Shown: positions 35,213-43,997 of the stretch, piece by piece
Layout: each line of letters starts with the position of its first letter
Position numbering within the stretch: position 1 is the stretch's first letter
The notes under the pieces: generated by a model
What the model was told of the DNA's origin: nothing
The model's input: the letters and a program-made list of their open reading frames with translations, nothing else
Database searches by the model: none
Program-made: the position numbers and the translations under genes
NCBI GenBank assembly: GCA_903862415.1
Contig: CAIOYD010000006.1
Span: 1-49,382, forward strand
Direction: 5' to 3'
Origin: an uncultured Oxalobacteraceae bacterium
Lineage (GTDB): Bacteria; Pseudomonadota; Gammaproteobacteria; Burkholderiales; Burkholderiaceae_D
Length of the DNA: 49,382 nucleotides

Positions 35213-35941
35213 TTATACCGATTTGTCAGCAATATGTTGCTTTAAACGTTCATAGCCGGAACGGCTGACAGGTAACTGTTTGCCATCTTGTAAGACCGCT
35301 ACCACGCTGTCTTTGTTGATACGCTCTATCCGGTTTAACTGTTGCAAATTAATCAGGTAGGAACGATGGATGCGGACAAACTGTCTGGAATCGAGTTGGG
35401 TTTCTATATCACTGAGTGTTTGGGTTTTCATCAGTGCCCTGCCTTCGTGATGGAGCAGTATGTAATCATCCTGGGCTTCAATATAGGTGATTTTATCGAT
35501 GGCGATAAAATGCAGCTGACCGCGATCGCGAATCACGATCCGGTCGAGCTTGGTTTGGCGCAGCAGTTTGTTGAGGTTGTCCGGTTGGTGGCTCTGTCGT
35601 TGTCGTGCCTGCTGCAGGGCGGCATCGAAGCGCTGCTGCGAAAATGGTTTGAGCAGATAATCCACGGCATGCAATTCAAAGGCTTTTAAGGCATAGTCAT
35701 CATAGGCGGTGGTAAAAATAACGCCGGAGTTGCGACCGGTGATCTGCAAGACTTCAAGTCCGGATATTTTTGGCATGTGTATGTCCAAAAACAGAATGTC
35801 TGGATCGAGCGTGCTGATGGCTTCTACTGCCTGTTCTCCATTTTCACATTCGCCGATGATTTCCATATCGGCATGGCTGGATAAATATTCGCGTGTGAGC
35901 TGGCGTGCCAAAAATTCATCGTCAATAATCAATACTTTCAT
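35213..35941 (-). CDS. LytTR-family response regulator (AlgR/LytR-like)
   Basis: A 242-residue response regulator: receiver domain with Asp53 (LFLDIHMP), the acidic pair Asp7-Asp8, switch Thr-Thr-Ala and Lys in DYLLKPF, then a LytTR DNA-binding domain (about 135-240) with FVRIHRSYLINLQQLNRI. It is last in a four-gene operon and overlaps the kinase by four bases. It should bind direct-repeat promoters when phosphorylated; targets are unknown. Confidence 0.9.
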   Translation of the reverse strand: MKVLIIDDEFLARQLTREYLSSHADMEIIGECENGEQAVEAISTLDPDILFLDIHMPKISGLEVLQITGRNSGVIFTTAYDDYALKAFELHAVDYLLKPFSQQRFDAALQQARQRQSHQPDNLNKLLRQTKLDRIVIRDRGQLHFIAIDKITYIEAQDDYILLHHEGRALMKTQTLSDIETQLDSRQFVRIHRSYLINLQQLNRIERINKDSVVAVLQDGKQLPVSRSGYERLKQHIADKSV

Positions 35942-37008
35942 GAGCTATCTTTAGTTGGATGGAGTTGTAGTGGCAGAGTGATTTCAACTCTGAACAGCTG
36001 CGGGTTTTTAACCCAGTTAATGCGTACTTGATGACCATAAAGTTGCTGCAGACGCCGTCTGGTATTGACCAGACCCAAACCATTGCCAATGGTCTCGGTT
36101 GGTTGCGGTTCACAAGGGTTTTCGATGAAGATATGCAGCCAGCTTTCGTTAATCTGGCTGTTCAGGCGGATGATGCCGCCATCGGGCAGATCTCGTATGC
36201 CATGTTTAATGGCATTTTCAATTAATGGCTGCAACAGCATGGGTGGTATGTGTGCCTGCTCGGTGTTGGGATCAATCAAAAATTCATACTGGAGTTTGCT
36301 GCCAAAACGGGTTTTCTCAACTTCAAGAAAGCTGCTGCAGAGTTCAATTTCCTGTGTCAATGGAATGGTTTTTTGTTCTGCCAGTGTCAGACTGAGGCGA
36401 TAAAACTGTGCCAGGGAGATCGTCATGCTGCGCGCTGACTGCGCATTGATTGAGGTCAGGGCACTGATGGAGTTAAGACTGTTAAATAAAAAATGCGGAT
36501 TGATTTGCGCTCGCAACATCTGCAGTTCTGATTCGCGCGCAAAGACCAGCGACTGGGCTGCGTTCAGTTCAGCTTTGCGCAGGTTGTCTGCTGCGATCAG
36601 TAAGTCGTGCAGTAACATGGACATCAGATAGCAACAACATCCGGCTGAAAACAACAGTGCAATGCTGCGTTGAGTGAAGTTGATTGTCCACCATTGCAGT
36701 GATGTCGCCAGATTATTCCAACCCAGACAGAGTGCCAGCCAGAGGCTGCCGGCAACCAAAGGGGCACACGCAAACAAGGCCAGTGCTGCGAACAACCGCC
36801 GGCCAGCGACCGGCTGCGCACGGCAGACATAGTAGGCGGAGCTGGCAATGAAGCCGTAGATCACGGTCACCGGTAATGAAAACAGCAGTGCCGTGTTCCA
36901 GCTGGTCAGTTGTTCAACGACCAGCAGTTTGGCTATGAGTACACCGGCTATCAGCCAGGCCAGCAAATAACTGGCTAATTTATGTCGGTCGGACAGGATG
37001 GGGTGCAT
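35938..37008 (-). CDS. LytS/AlgZ-type sensor histidine kinase
   Basis: A 356-residue membrane kinase. Four to five transmembrane helices fill the first 135 residues, followed by the His_kinase domain with His172 in RAQINPHFLFNSLNS and the ATPase region with ENAIKHGI and NGLGLVNTRRRLQQLYG. It overlaps the response-regulator start (ATGA), so the pair is coupled. The periplasmic part is short, so sensing is probably within the membrane, fitting the LiaF-like partners upstream. Confidence 0.9.
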   Translation of the reverse strand: MHPILSDRHKLASYLLAWLIAGVLIAKLLVVEQLTSWNTALLFSLPVTVIYGFIASSAYYVCRAQPVAGRRLFAALALFACAPLVAGSLWLALCLGWNNLATSLQWWTINFTQRSIALLFSAGCCCYLMSMLLHDLLIAADNLRKAELNAAQSLVFARESELQMLRAQINPHFLFNSLNSISALTSINAQSARSMTISLAQFYRLSLTLAEQKTIPLTQEIELCSSFLEVEKTRFGSKLQYEFLIDPNTEQAHIPPMLLQPLIENAIKHGIRDLPDGGIIRLNSQINESWLHIFIENPCEPQPTETIGNGLGLVNTRRRLQQLYGHQVRINWVKNPQLFRVEITLPLQLHPTKDSS

Positions 37009-37035
37009 GGCTCTGGAGTTGAGTTCTACGGTCGA

Positions 37036-37758
37036 TTAATTACGAATTTCCACACTGCCCATGACGACCGAACCAGAAATGATCAGGCGCTTGGTGGCGT
37101 TCAACGGTGGTACGCTGCGATCTTCGATGGCACCCAACACCGGACTGCCATGGATGACCACGATCCAGTCATTGGGCACCATGATTTCGATACTGCCAAA
37201 AACCGTGGTCAGGTGTAAAGTAGCCTCGGAGTTCAGTTGTGCAGCACGCAGATCAAGTTCGACACTGCCCATGACGGCGGTGATTTCCCCACCCTGAAAG
37301 TCGCTTGCATTATGGCTCGATTTGCTCGAACTCATGATAGCAAGAATATTGACGCTGACGTTATTCTTCACGTCTGAGACGACATCGCCTGACAGAATGG
37401 CAGGGCGTTCCATTTTTATACCGCGAAATATAAATGAAGCACCGGCGGCGATGATGAAGACCGGCCACCAGTCATGCCAGTGAAACACCAGCAGTCCGCA
37501 ATTTTGCAGAATCAATATCGTGCCGGCAGCAAGAAAGCACAGACCGACCACAGATCCTGAGCGGGCTGCCGGGCGGGACAGTTTCATCACGCCCAGAATA
37601 ATAAACACCACTGGCCAGAATGAAAGAATCTGACGGGTATCAAACCAGCCCAGATTATCGAGCAGAGACAAAACGCCAATGATGACGATAAAAATTCCCA
37701 GAATTAATCGTTGTTGCGGATGTTGGCGCGGAATATGGTATTCGCGGTGGCGTCTCAT
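37036..37758 (-). CDS. LiaF-like membrane protein
   Basis: A 240-residue protein: three to four transmembrane helices in the first 110 residues (LILGIFIVIIGVLSLLDNLGWF) of the DUF5668/LiaI-LiaF type, then a soluble beta-rich LiaF C-terminal domain (about 130-240) with repeated small-residue turns (AVMGSVELDLRAAQ, TTVFGSIEIMVP, SPVLGAIED, GSVVMGSVEIRN). LiaF-type proteins restrain a kinase in the envelope-stress (LiaFSR) systems of Gram-positive bacteria. It overlaps the previous gene by four bases and lies 27 bases before the kinase. Confidence 0.8.
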   Translation of the reverse strand: MRRHREYHIPRQHPQQRLILGIFIVIIGVLSLLDNLGWFDTRQILSFWPVVFIILGVMKLSRPAARSGSVVGLCFLAAGTILILQNCGLLVFHWHDWWPVFIIAAGASFIFRGIKMERPAILSGDVVSDVKNNVSVNILAIMSSSKSSHNASDFQGGEITAVMGSVELDLRAAQLNSEATLHLTTVFGSIEIMVPNDWIVVIHGSPVLGAIEDRSVPPLNATKRLIISGSVVMGSVEIRN

Positions 37759-38153
37759 AATGGGCTTTCGAATGGGTTAGTTTTTTTTGCCGTCAGTGCA
37801 CAGCCTATCTTGCACAGCCCGAAGGCGATAAGAATCATCGGCCATGTCACCGAAAAAGTCCATCCCCAAACATGCTCAAGACAGGCAAATAACCACAGGC
37901 TGAGAATAATGCGGAACACACCATTCCATTTTCGTTGGATATGCTGCGAAAAAATCAGTTGCTGCACGCCGAGCAGAGTAAGCAACAGTGGCCAGTAATG
38001 TGAGATCGATTGTGCTTCGATGGAACCGGTACGCACCAGAATAAACAGGATTCCCGTGACAATGAGCATCAGACCTAAGAGGATTTTTTTTTGTGCCCGG
38101 TAGGAAACGGACTCCTGCATACAATACTGCTTGATTAATTGTTCTTGATTCAT
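37755..38153 (-). CDS. Small LiaI/DUF5668-like membrane protein
   Basis: A 132-residue protein with about four transmembrane helices (KILLGLMLIVTGILFILVRTG, YWPLLLTLLGVQQLIF, VFRIILSLWLFACLEHV, WPMILIAFGLCKIGCAL), similar to the membrane half of the next protein. First gene of the operon. GGGAG precedes the ATG by about ten bases. It may form a complex with the LiaF-like protein and the kinase. Confidence 0.7.
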   Translation of the reverse strand: MNQEQLIKQYCMQESVSYRAQKKILLGLMLIVTGILFILVRTGSIEAQSISHYWPLLLTLLGVQQLIFSQHIQRKWNGVFRIILSLWLFACLEHVWGWTFSVTWPMILIAFGLCKIGCALTAKKTNPFESPL

Positions 38154-38355
38154 GATGATGTTCTCCCTGAAATGAATGTAGTGCTACCTTAATCAATCTG
38201 CCGGCCGTCGTCATGGGGTTTTCGGTCAATGACGGTGTTGAGCCGGTGGTTGTCGAAAAATGGTGCTAATTCCACAGCTGCAAACAGTAAAATCAGGAAA
38301 CGGATACGGGGTATGCGATAATTCATCACTCTCAAAGAGGAAGGCAGGCGCTTGC

Positions 38356-39888
38356 ATGCATGATGGGCTGATGACTGACAGAGCCGATTCTGTACGCCAT
38401 CATTGGGCGTATGTCCGCATGTTCGTTGCGGTGCTGATTTCTCTGACGTTACATGCCATGGTGCTGCTGTTGCAATTCGGTGAGTATGTTGAGGGTTTGC
38501 CTGGTTGGGCCATGCCTTCCACTGAACGGCGTGCCAAATCGCCGGAAATTCACCTGCGACTGGCCACGCCGCCTGATCCTGTCTTCCCAGTCTCTCCTGT
38601 TGCCCCTCTGATCCCGGCTGCAACGCACGCTGCAGTTCACGTTGTTTCCACGCCCGCTACGGTGAATGGCTTCCGACTTTATTCCTATGAGCCGCCAGTT
38701 CAGTCAGTTAATCCTCCTGCCAGAGTTAAAAGTCATGTTCCGGGAACCAAACTCATGACTTCCACGGTAGCGTCGAAGCTGGTCGTTGAATATGCTGATC
38801 AACCCAGTTCGGAAGCTGAAAAAGTCATTCCGGAATTACCTATCGTGACCGAGCACATTCCGGAGGAAGTTAAACAGCCAGACGACATCCAGACAGAAGA
38901 AAAGCTGCTGGCAGAAAAACAGGCGGCAGAGAAACAGGCCGCTGACAAGCAGATAGCTGACAGGCAGGTGGCAGAAACACAGGCGCCAGAGAAAAAGATA
39001 GCTGAGAAGCAGGCAGCAGAGAAGCAGGAATTACAGCGCCGTGAACAACTCCGGCAGCAGCAAATTTTGCAGGCACAACAACAGGAAGAATTGCAGCGAC
39101 TGCAGGAAAAACAGCGTCTGGCCGAACAGCTTGAACATGAAAAAGCCCAGCAAGCCATACTGGCGGCAAAGACGGCGTTCGAACAGGAACAGCGCAAGCT
39201 GCAGGAAGCCGTACGACAGGATCAGTTGCAAAAAGCGCAGCGCGAATTGGCTGAACGTACACGCCTTGAACAAGAACAAAAAATTCGTCAACAACAGGAA
39301 AATCAGCGACGCGAACTGGAGCGTCAACGTGAAGCAGCCGCCATTGAACAGGCACAGGCGCGGGAAGATGAGCGTGCACGTCATGCATCAGAACTGGCTG
39401 GGGCGGTTAAACCCAATCTGGATAAATTGCTTGCTGGCCGGTCGTTTGATTTTGATACGGAAGGAGCTGCACTTAAATCAAGCTACAGTGCCAATCTGCC
39501 CACCCCTGTTCCGGCAGCCGCGACGAATGTGCGTCGTTCGGTCTTTGGCAGCAAGCACAGCGATGTCGGTCTGGCCCTGTATATTCAGGCCTGGCGTCAA
39601 AAGGTGGAACGTAATGGCCGCCTGAATTATGCGCAATCATCCAGAGAACACATGTATACCGATCCGATAGTCACCGTCTCAATTCGCAGCGACGGCAGTG
39701 TCGAAAATGTGACGATTTTACGTTCCAGCGGTCGGGCAGAAATGGATGAAGCTATCCGTCGTATCGCTCTGGTGAATGCGCCTTACAGCGCCTTCCCTCC
39801 CAGTCTGGCACGTAATTATGATGTAATTGAAATACGTCAGGTGTGGCTCTTTGATGAAAGCTTGCACGTGCGTGATGAAATGCGCTAG
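38356..39888 (+). CDS. TonB/TolA-like protein with long coiled coil
   Basis: An approximately 510-residue inner-membrane protein: one transmembrane anchor (about 20-40, VRMFVAVLISLTLHAMVLLLQF), a Pro-rich spacer (about 70-165), a Gln/Glu/Lys/Ala-rich coiled coil (about 181-346), and a TonB/TolA C-terminal domain (about 434-500: VTVSIRSDGSVENVTILRSSGRAEMDEAIRRIALVNAPY). The coiled coil is far longer than in TonB and recalls TolA. It is divergent from the LiaF-like operon and has no ExbB/ExbD gene beside it. The start is uncertain: ATG 38371 or the far upstream 38260 are in frame; 38356 has AGG seven bases upstream. Confidence 0.78.
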   Translation: MHDGLMTDRADSVRHHWAYVRMFVAVLISLTLHAMVLLLQFGEYVEGLPGWAMPSTERRAKSPEIHLRLATPPDPVFPVSPVAPLIPAATHAAVHVVSTPATVNGFRLYSYEPPVQSVNPPARVKSHVPGTKLMTSTVASKLVVEYADQPSSEAEKVIPELPIVTEHIPEEVKQPDDIQTEEKLLAEKQAAEKQAADKQIADRQVAETQAPEKKIAEKQAAEKQELQRREQLRQQQILQAQQQEELQRLQEKQRLAEQLEHEKAQQAILAAKTAFEQEQRKLQEAVRQDQLQKAQRELAERTRLEQEQKIRQQQENQRRELERQREAAAIEQAQAREDERARHASELAGAVKPNLDKLLAGRSFDFDTEGAALKSSYSANLPTPVPAAATNVRRSVFGSKHSDVGLALYIQAWRQKVERNGRLNYAQSSREHMYTDPIVTVSIRSDGSVENVTILRSSGRAEMDEAIRRIALVNAPYSAFPPSLARNYDVIEIRQVWLFDESLHVRDEMR

Positions 39889-39897
39889 GAGCCAGGA

Positions 39898-40524
39898 TCA
39901 GGCGCCAAGAGTATATTCGCCACCCTTTTGCAAAGCACGCTGATAAGCCGGTCGGGCCTGAAACCGCGCCGTGTAACTGGCCAGATTGGGAAAGAAATCC
40001 AGCAGTTGGCGTGCCTGGGCAATTTCTGCCACAAAGCTATTTTGAATATCGGCGGCGCTAAATTCATCCCCCATTAAATAATCATGCTTGACCAGTGCCT
40101 GATCCAGATAACTCAGATAATTGCTGATTTCACTCTGGATGCGCGGCTTCAGTGGCGCGGCTGCTTCGCCCAATCTGCTGGTATACAGTGCCAGCAAAAA
40201 CGGCAGCATGGCCGAACCTTCGGCAAAGTGCAGCCATTCCAGATAGCGGAAGTAGTCCGGCGTAGCGGCCTTGGGCATGAGTTGTCCGCCGCCGTAGGTT
40301 TGCACCAGATATTCAATAATGGCAGCGGATTCGGCGATCACCAGTTGACCATCGCTGATGACGGGCGATTTACCCAGTGGATGGATTTGTTTGAGTTCTG
40401 GTGGTGCAAGACGCGTGACCGGATCGCGCTGATAATGCACGATCTGGTAAGGCAGTTGGAGTTCTTCGAGCAGCCAGAGGATGCGCTGTGAGCGTGAATT
40501 ATTCAGGTGGTGCAGGGTGATCAT
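39898..40524 (-). CDS. Glutathione S-transferase family protein
   Basis: A 208-residue GST. It begins MITLHHLNNSRSQRILWLLEELQLPY with the active-site Ser (NNSRSQR) and has the GSH-binding segment HPLGKSPVISDGQLVIAESAAIIEYL, then an all-helical C-terminal domain. ATG 40524 is the real start; the frame runs 78 codons further upstream into the next gene. It should conjugate or reduce with glutathione; the substrate is unknown. It ends ten bases from the TonB-like gene, in the opposite direction. Confidence 0.9.
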   Translation of the reverse strand: MITLHHLNNSRSQRILWLLEELQLPYQIVHYQRDPVTRLAPPELKQIHPLGKSPVISDGQLVIAESAAIIEYLVQTYGGGQLMPKAATPDYFRYLEWLHFAEGSAMLPFLLALYTSRLGEAAAPLKPRIQSEISNYLSYLDQALVKHDYLMGDEFSAADIQNSFVAEIAQARQLLDFFPNLASYTARFQARPAYQRALQKGGEYTLGA

Positions 40525-40588
40525 GCTAGTCTCGATTTTATCCGGAAAAGTGCATTGTAGCTGAGGTAATGCAATCCTGTCGGTGGTA

Positions 40589-41626
40589 TCACACCACCCA
40601 GGCACCATCTCGGTAGACAATCTCGTCATCCAGGCTGACTGTTTCGGTTGCAGCAAACACATCGACATGGTAGCGGGCATCGGCGCGGCGGATTTGCGGC
40701 TTGTTGTAAGTGCCGTGTTTGGCACCGAGCGATAAATGGATGCCGCACATGCGCTCAAACGTGCCTATGTCGTTGACGGTGCGCTCGGCTGTAAATGCCC
40801 GGTTCAGGCCGAAGCCGAATTCACGCAGCCAGATTTCGCCTTCGACTTCGCGGATTTTGTCGAGCACCAGATCAAACTCCGGGGTGGAATTTTCAGTGCC
40901 TATGACGTGACCTTTTGCAATCACCAGAGTAATTGGTTGTGACGGTTTATCGACGCAAAAATTAATGTCGCCGAAAACAAAAATCCGCACCCGTCCATGC
41001 ACGGCTTCGAGTTCGCGTGCTTCAGTAAATACTTCGCCGATAGGAAACTGGCCGCCGATATTGGCCATGCCGGCATAATCGCCGATATTCAGTTTGGCCG
41101 ATTCCAGCGGGCTGTCAAAGTGCAGCAGTGCTCCTTCGCCGCTGTTGACGATGGCGTAACTGGCGCGGTCGATACGCTCTTTCAGGGCGCGGCCAACGGT
41201 GCGGAAATAAGCCGGATCATAAGCCAGCGAATCGATGTAATAATCGATTTCAACCCCATTCATGCGGGCCAGGTGCGGATGTTCAATCACCTTGATTTGT
41301 CGTTTGAATAATTCCACCCGCAAGCGGTAGGCATCGAGCCGGAAGTTGGTTGACTGGATTAACACCACCAGATCGAAGGCATTCAGGGTAGCCAGAGTGG
41401 CTAAAATTTGATCAGCGGCGACGGCATCAAAATCAATCACCTCGGCTGCTGGCAAACAGTGGCGGTAAGCATTGGTTAGCAACATCGCCAGCTCACATTG
41501 TTGATCAAATACCACCACGGCGCGCTGCGCCGGTGTGTGTTCGACGGCGATAGCGAGGATGTCTCGCACAGCCAGCTGCGTCTGAATGGGCAAGTTGGTA
41601 TTATTGTTTGAGCATGACTTATTCAT
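40589..41626 (-). CDS. M29-type aminopeptidase-like protein
   Basis: A 345-residue protein of the M29/AmpS (leucyl aminopeptidase T) superfamily, which also includes the dioxygenase NicX. The C-terminal metal-binding residues can be read in GQFPIGEVFTEARE, REFGFGLNRAFTAERTVNDIGTFERMCGIHLSLGAKHGTY and RYHVDVFAATETVSLDDE. It is probably a cytoplasmic metallopeptidase or related oxygenase; which one is not decided by sequence alone. I start at ATG 41626 rather than the TTG four codons upstream; neither has a good ribosome-binding site. Confidence 0.75.
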   Translation of the reverse strand: MNKSCSNNNTNLPIQTQLAVRDILAIAVEHTPAQRAVVVFDQQCELAMLLTNAYRHCLPAAEVIDFDAVAADQILATLATLNAFDLVVLIQSTNFRLDAYRLRVELFKRQIKVIEHPHLARMNGVEIDYYIDSLAYDPAYFRTVGRALKERIDRASYAIVNSGEGALLHFDSPLESAKLNIGDYAGMANIGGQFPIGEVFTEARELEAVHGRVRIFVFGDINFCVDKPSQPITLVIAKGHVIGTENSTPEFDLVLDKIREVEGEIWLREFGFGLNRAFTAERTVNDIGTFERMCGIHLSLGAKHGTYNKPQIRRADARYHVDVFAATETVSLDDEIVYRDGAWVV

Positions 41627-41834
41627 ATTAAATACCAATGAAATGGAATCGGACTGGTGCGCTGAAGTGAAAATCGGGCCAAATCAGGGCGTTTCCGTTA
41701 AAAATAATTAAAAAAAGTGGTGATCGGTGTCAACTTAATGGCGATTGGCTGCGTTTTTAGTCGTACATCAATCAACCTGGAATCCTTGCCTGGAAGTCAG
41801 TAGTAACGAGATTCCAACTTGGAGTAGAAATAAA

Positions 41835-42164
41835 ATGATCTACGAAATTTTAATCCGCAGCAAAAACGGTAAACAAATGACATCAGATAATTTAATCTGG
41901 GTTGAAAGTAATTTACCGACCCGTTCATTTGAAAAATGGCTCTCAGAACGTCATTTGCTCAATCAACAGGGTAATGCACCGGTGGCTCGCTGGAGCATCG
42001 TTCAGACTCAACGCCCGGCTCATTTTGTGTTAAGTACACAGGAAAAAGCCTTGGAAAAGCGTATTGCTGATCTGATCAATCCGCCAGTGGCCGTGAAAAA
42101 AGCCACCCGCGTACCGCATGTGCTGCCTAATTTTGCCATTAACGCCTTTTCCATGGCGGCATAA
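41835..42164 (+). CDS. Small hypothetical protein
   Basis: A 109-residue protein I do not recognise: MIYEILIRSKNGKQMTSDNLIWVESNLPTRSFEKW, then a helical region and a basic tail (VKKATRVPHVLPNF). No signal or membrane segment. The start at 41835 is supported by GGAG 11 bases upstream. A 7-bp dyad (TGGAATC / GATTCCA, 41778-41816) lies in its leader and might be regulatory. It ends one base before the convergent glnS. Confidence 0.65.
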   Translation: MIYEILIRSKNGKQMTSDNLIWVESNLPTRSFEKWLSERHLLNQQGNAPVARWSIVQTQRPAHFVLSTQEKALEKRIADLINPPVAVKKATRVPHVLPNFAINAFSMAA

Positions 42165-43889
42165 TTACTTTCCCCAACTGTCCTTGAGCGTGGTAATCCG
42201 GTTAAATACCGGCTTACCAGGCGCCGAGTCTATCCGGTCAGCGACAAAATAACCGTGGCGTTCAAACTGGTATTTATCATCCGCATTGGCGGATTCGATC
42301 CCGGCTTCCAGATACGCGTTGACCACTTCGAGCGCATTCGGATTCAATAAGGTCATAAATTCTTTGCCACCGGCGTCCGGGGTGCTGTCGTTAAACAACC
42401 GGTCATATAAGCGTACTTCGGCGGCGACCGCGTGAGCAGCACTGACCCAGTGGATATTCCCTTTGACTTTGTAATTGGCGCTGCCTTCGGTGCCGCTTTT
42501 ACTGTCCGGGAAATAAGTGCAATGCACGGCAATCACGTTGCCATCGGCATCTTTGTCGCAACCGGTACATTCCACTACATAGCCATAACGCAGTCTGACC
42601 TTGTTGCCCGGGAACAGGCGAAAATACCCTTTACTGGGTACTTCCATGAAATCATCGGCTTCGATCCAGCATTCACGGCTGATCTGGAATTCACGGTTGC
42701 CGCGTTCCGGGTGGTGCGGATGCACAGGCGCGCTGCAGCTGACACTGTCATTTTCCGGGAAATTATCGATAATCAGTTTGATCGGATGCAGTACCGCCAC
42801 AGAGCGCGGCGCTTTCGGGTCCAGATCTTCGCGCAGGCAACCTTCAAGGGTGCTGTAATCAATCCAGCCATCCGAGCGGGTCACGCCGATACGTTCGCAA
42901 AACAATTGCAACGCTTCCGGGGTATAGCCGCGGCGACGCATACCGACGATGGTAGGCATACGTGGATCGTCCCAACCGCTGACGGTGCCGTTTTCCACTA
43001 ACTGGCGCAACTTGCGTTTGGACGTGACGACATAGGTCAGATTGAGACGGGCAAATTCAAACTGGTGCGGTACCGGCTGCTGAAAAAAACCACCTTCGGC
43101 ACAGCGCGCAATAATCCAGTCATAAAACGGCCGGTGATCCTGAAATTCCAGCGTGCAGATCGAATGGGTGATCTGTTCAATGGCGTCTGAGAGTGGATGG
43201 GTGTAATCGTACATCGGGTAGATGCACCAGTTGTCGCCGGTACGGTGATGGTGGGCGTGACGGATGCGGTAAATGGCCGGGTCACGCATATTCATGTTCG
43301 GCGAAGCCATGGCATCGTCACTGATTTTGGCGCGCACGATATGGGTGCCATCAGGGAATTCACCGGCTTTCATGCGCTGGAATAAATCCAGCGATTCAGC
43401 CGCAGGGCGATTGCGGAAGGGAGAGTTTTTTCCCGGTTCAGAGAAATTGCCGCGACCGGCGGCCATGTCAGCGGCAGACTGACTGTCCACATAGGCGTAA
43501 CCAGCACCGATGAGGTATTGTGCCATGGCATACAGCTGGTCAAAATAATCACTGGCGTAATGCAGGTGCTCTTGCTGAGCGCTGTCTTTCCAGTCGAAAC
43601 CCAGCCAGCGGACCGAATCCATGATGGTATCGACGTATTCCTGATCTTCTTTTTCCGGGTTGGTGTCATCAAAGCGCAAATGGCAGCGTCCGGCAAAATC
43701 GCGCGCCAAGCCGAAATTGAGACAGATGGATTTGGCGTGGCCGATATGCAGATAGCCGTTCGGTTCCGGTGGAAACCGGGTAATCACGTTGGGCAAACCG
43801 GGGCGGGTATAGGTACCGGCAATCAGGTCGGTTTCAATAATGGCACGTAAAAAATTGGAACTTGGGGTCGAACTGGTTTCGTTGCTCAT
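42165..43889 (-). CDS. glnS: Glutaminyl-tRNA synthetase
   Basis: Class-I synthetase, 574 residues (E. coli 554). HIGH motif at 48-51 in PEPNGYLHIGHAKSICLNFG; the second signature reads VVTSKRKL where E. coli has MSKRKL. The catalytic and anticodon-binding parts (DPKAPRSVAVLHPIKLIIDN, VDEIEVRL-like end) are intact. ATG 43889 gives MSNETSSTPSSNFLRAIIETDL, matching E. coli; the frame starts at TTG 43916. It charges tRNA-Gln. Confidence 0.95.
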   Translation of the reverse strand: MSNETSSTPSSNFLRAIIETDLIAGTYTRPGLPNVITRFPPEPNGYLHIGHAKSICLNFGLARDFAGRCHLRFDDTNPEKEDQEYVDTIMDSVRWLGFDWKDSAQQEHLHYASDYFDQLYAMAQYLIGAGYAYVDSQSAADMAAGRGNFSEPGKNSPFRNRPAAESLDLFQRMKAGEFPDGTHIVRAKISDDAMASPNMNMRDPAIYRIRHAHHHRTGDNWCIYPMYDYTHPLSDAIEQITHSICTLEFQDHRPFYDWIIARCAEGGFFQQPVPHQFEFARLNLTYVVTSKRKLRQLVENGTVSGWDDPRMPTIVGMRRRGYTPEALQLFCERIGVTRSDGWIDYSTLEGCLREDLDPKAPRSVAVLHPIKLIIDNFPENDSVSCSAPVHPHHPERGNREFQISRECWIEADDFMEVPSKGYFRLFPGNKVRLRYGYVVECTGCDKDADGNVIAVHCTYFPDSKSGTEGSANYKVKGNIHWVSAAHAVAAEVRLYDRLFNDSTPDAGGKEFMTLLNPNALEVVNAYLEAGIESANADDKYQFERHGYFVADRIDSAPGKPVFNRITTLKDSWGK

Positions 43890-43997
43890 GTTGGTGGCAG
43901 TCTGGACAGGGTCCAAAAAATTAAAAAATGTACGCTATTTTACCATCAGCGTTCACGGGATAGGCAGGAGAAAGTCAGTGGTTAAACACCACTGAAC

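Noticed and set aside
38907-39050. Repeated AEKQ-type codons, possible DNA repeat
   Set aside because: The repetition is protein-level heptad usage in a coiled coil, not exact DNA repeats or CRISPR.
38870-39388. 172-codon open frame on the minus strand
   Set aside because: Antisense to the low-complexity coiled coil of the TonB-like gene; composition artefact.
42432-43001. 189-codon open frame on the plus strand
   Set aside because: Antisense shadow of glnS.
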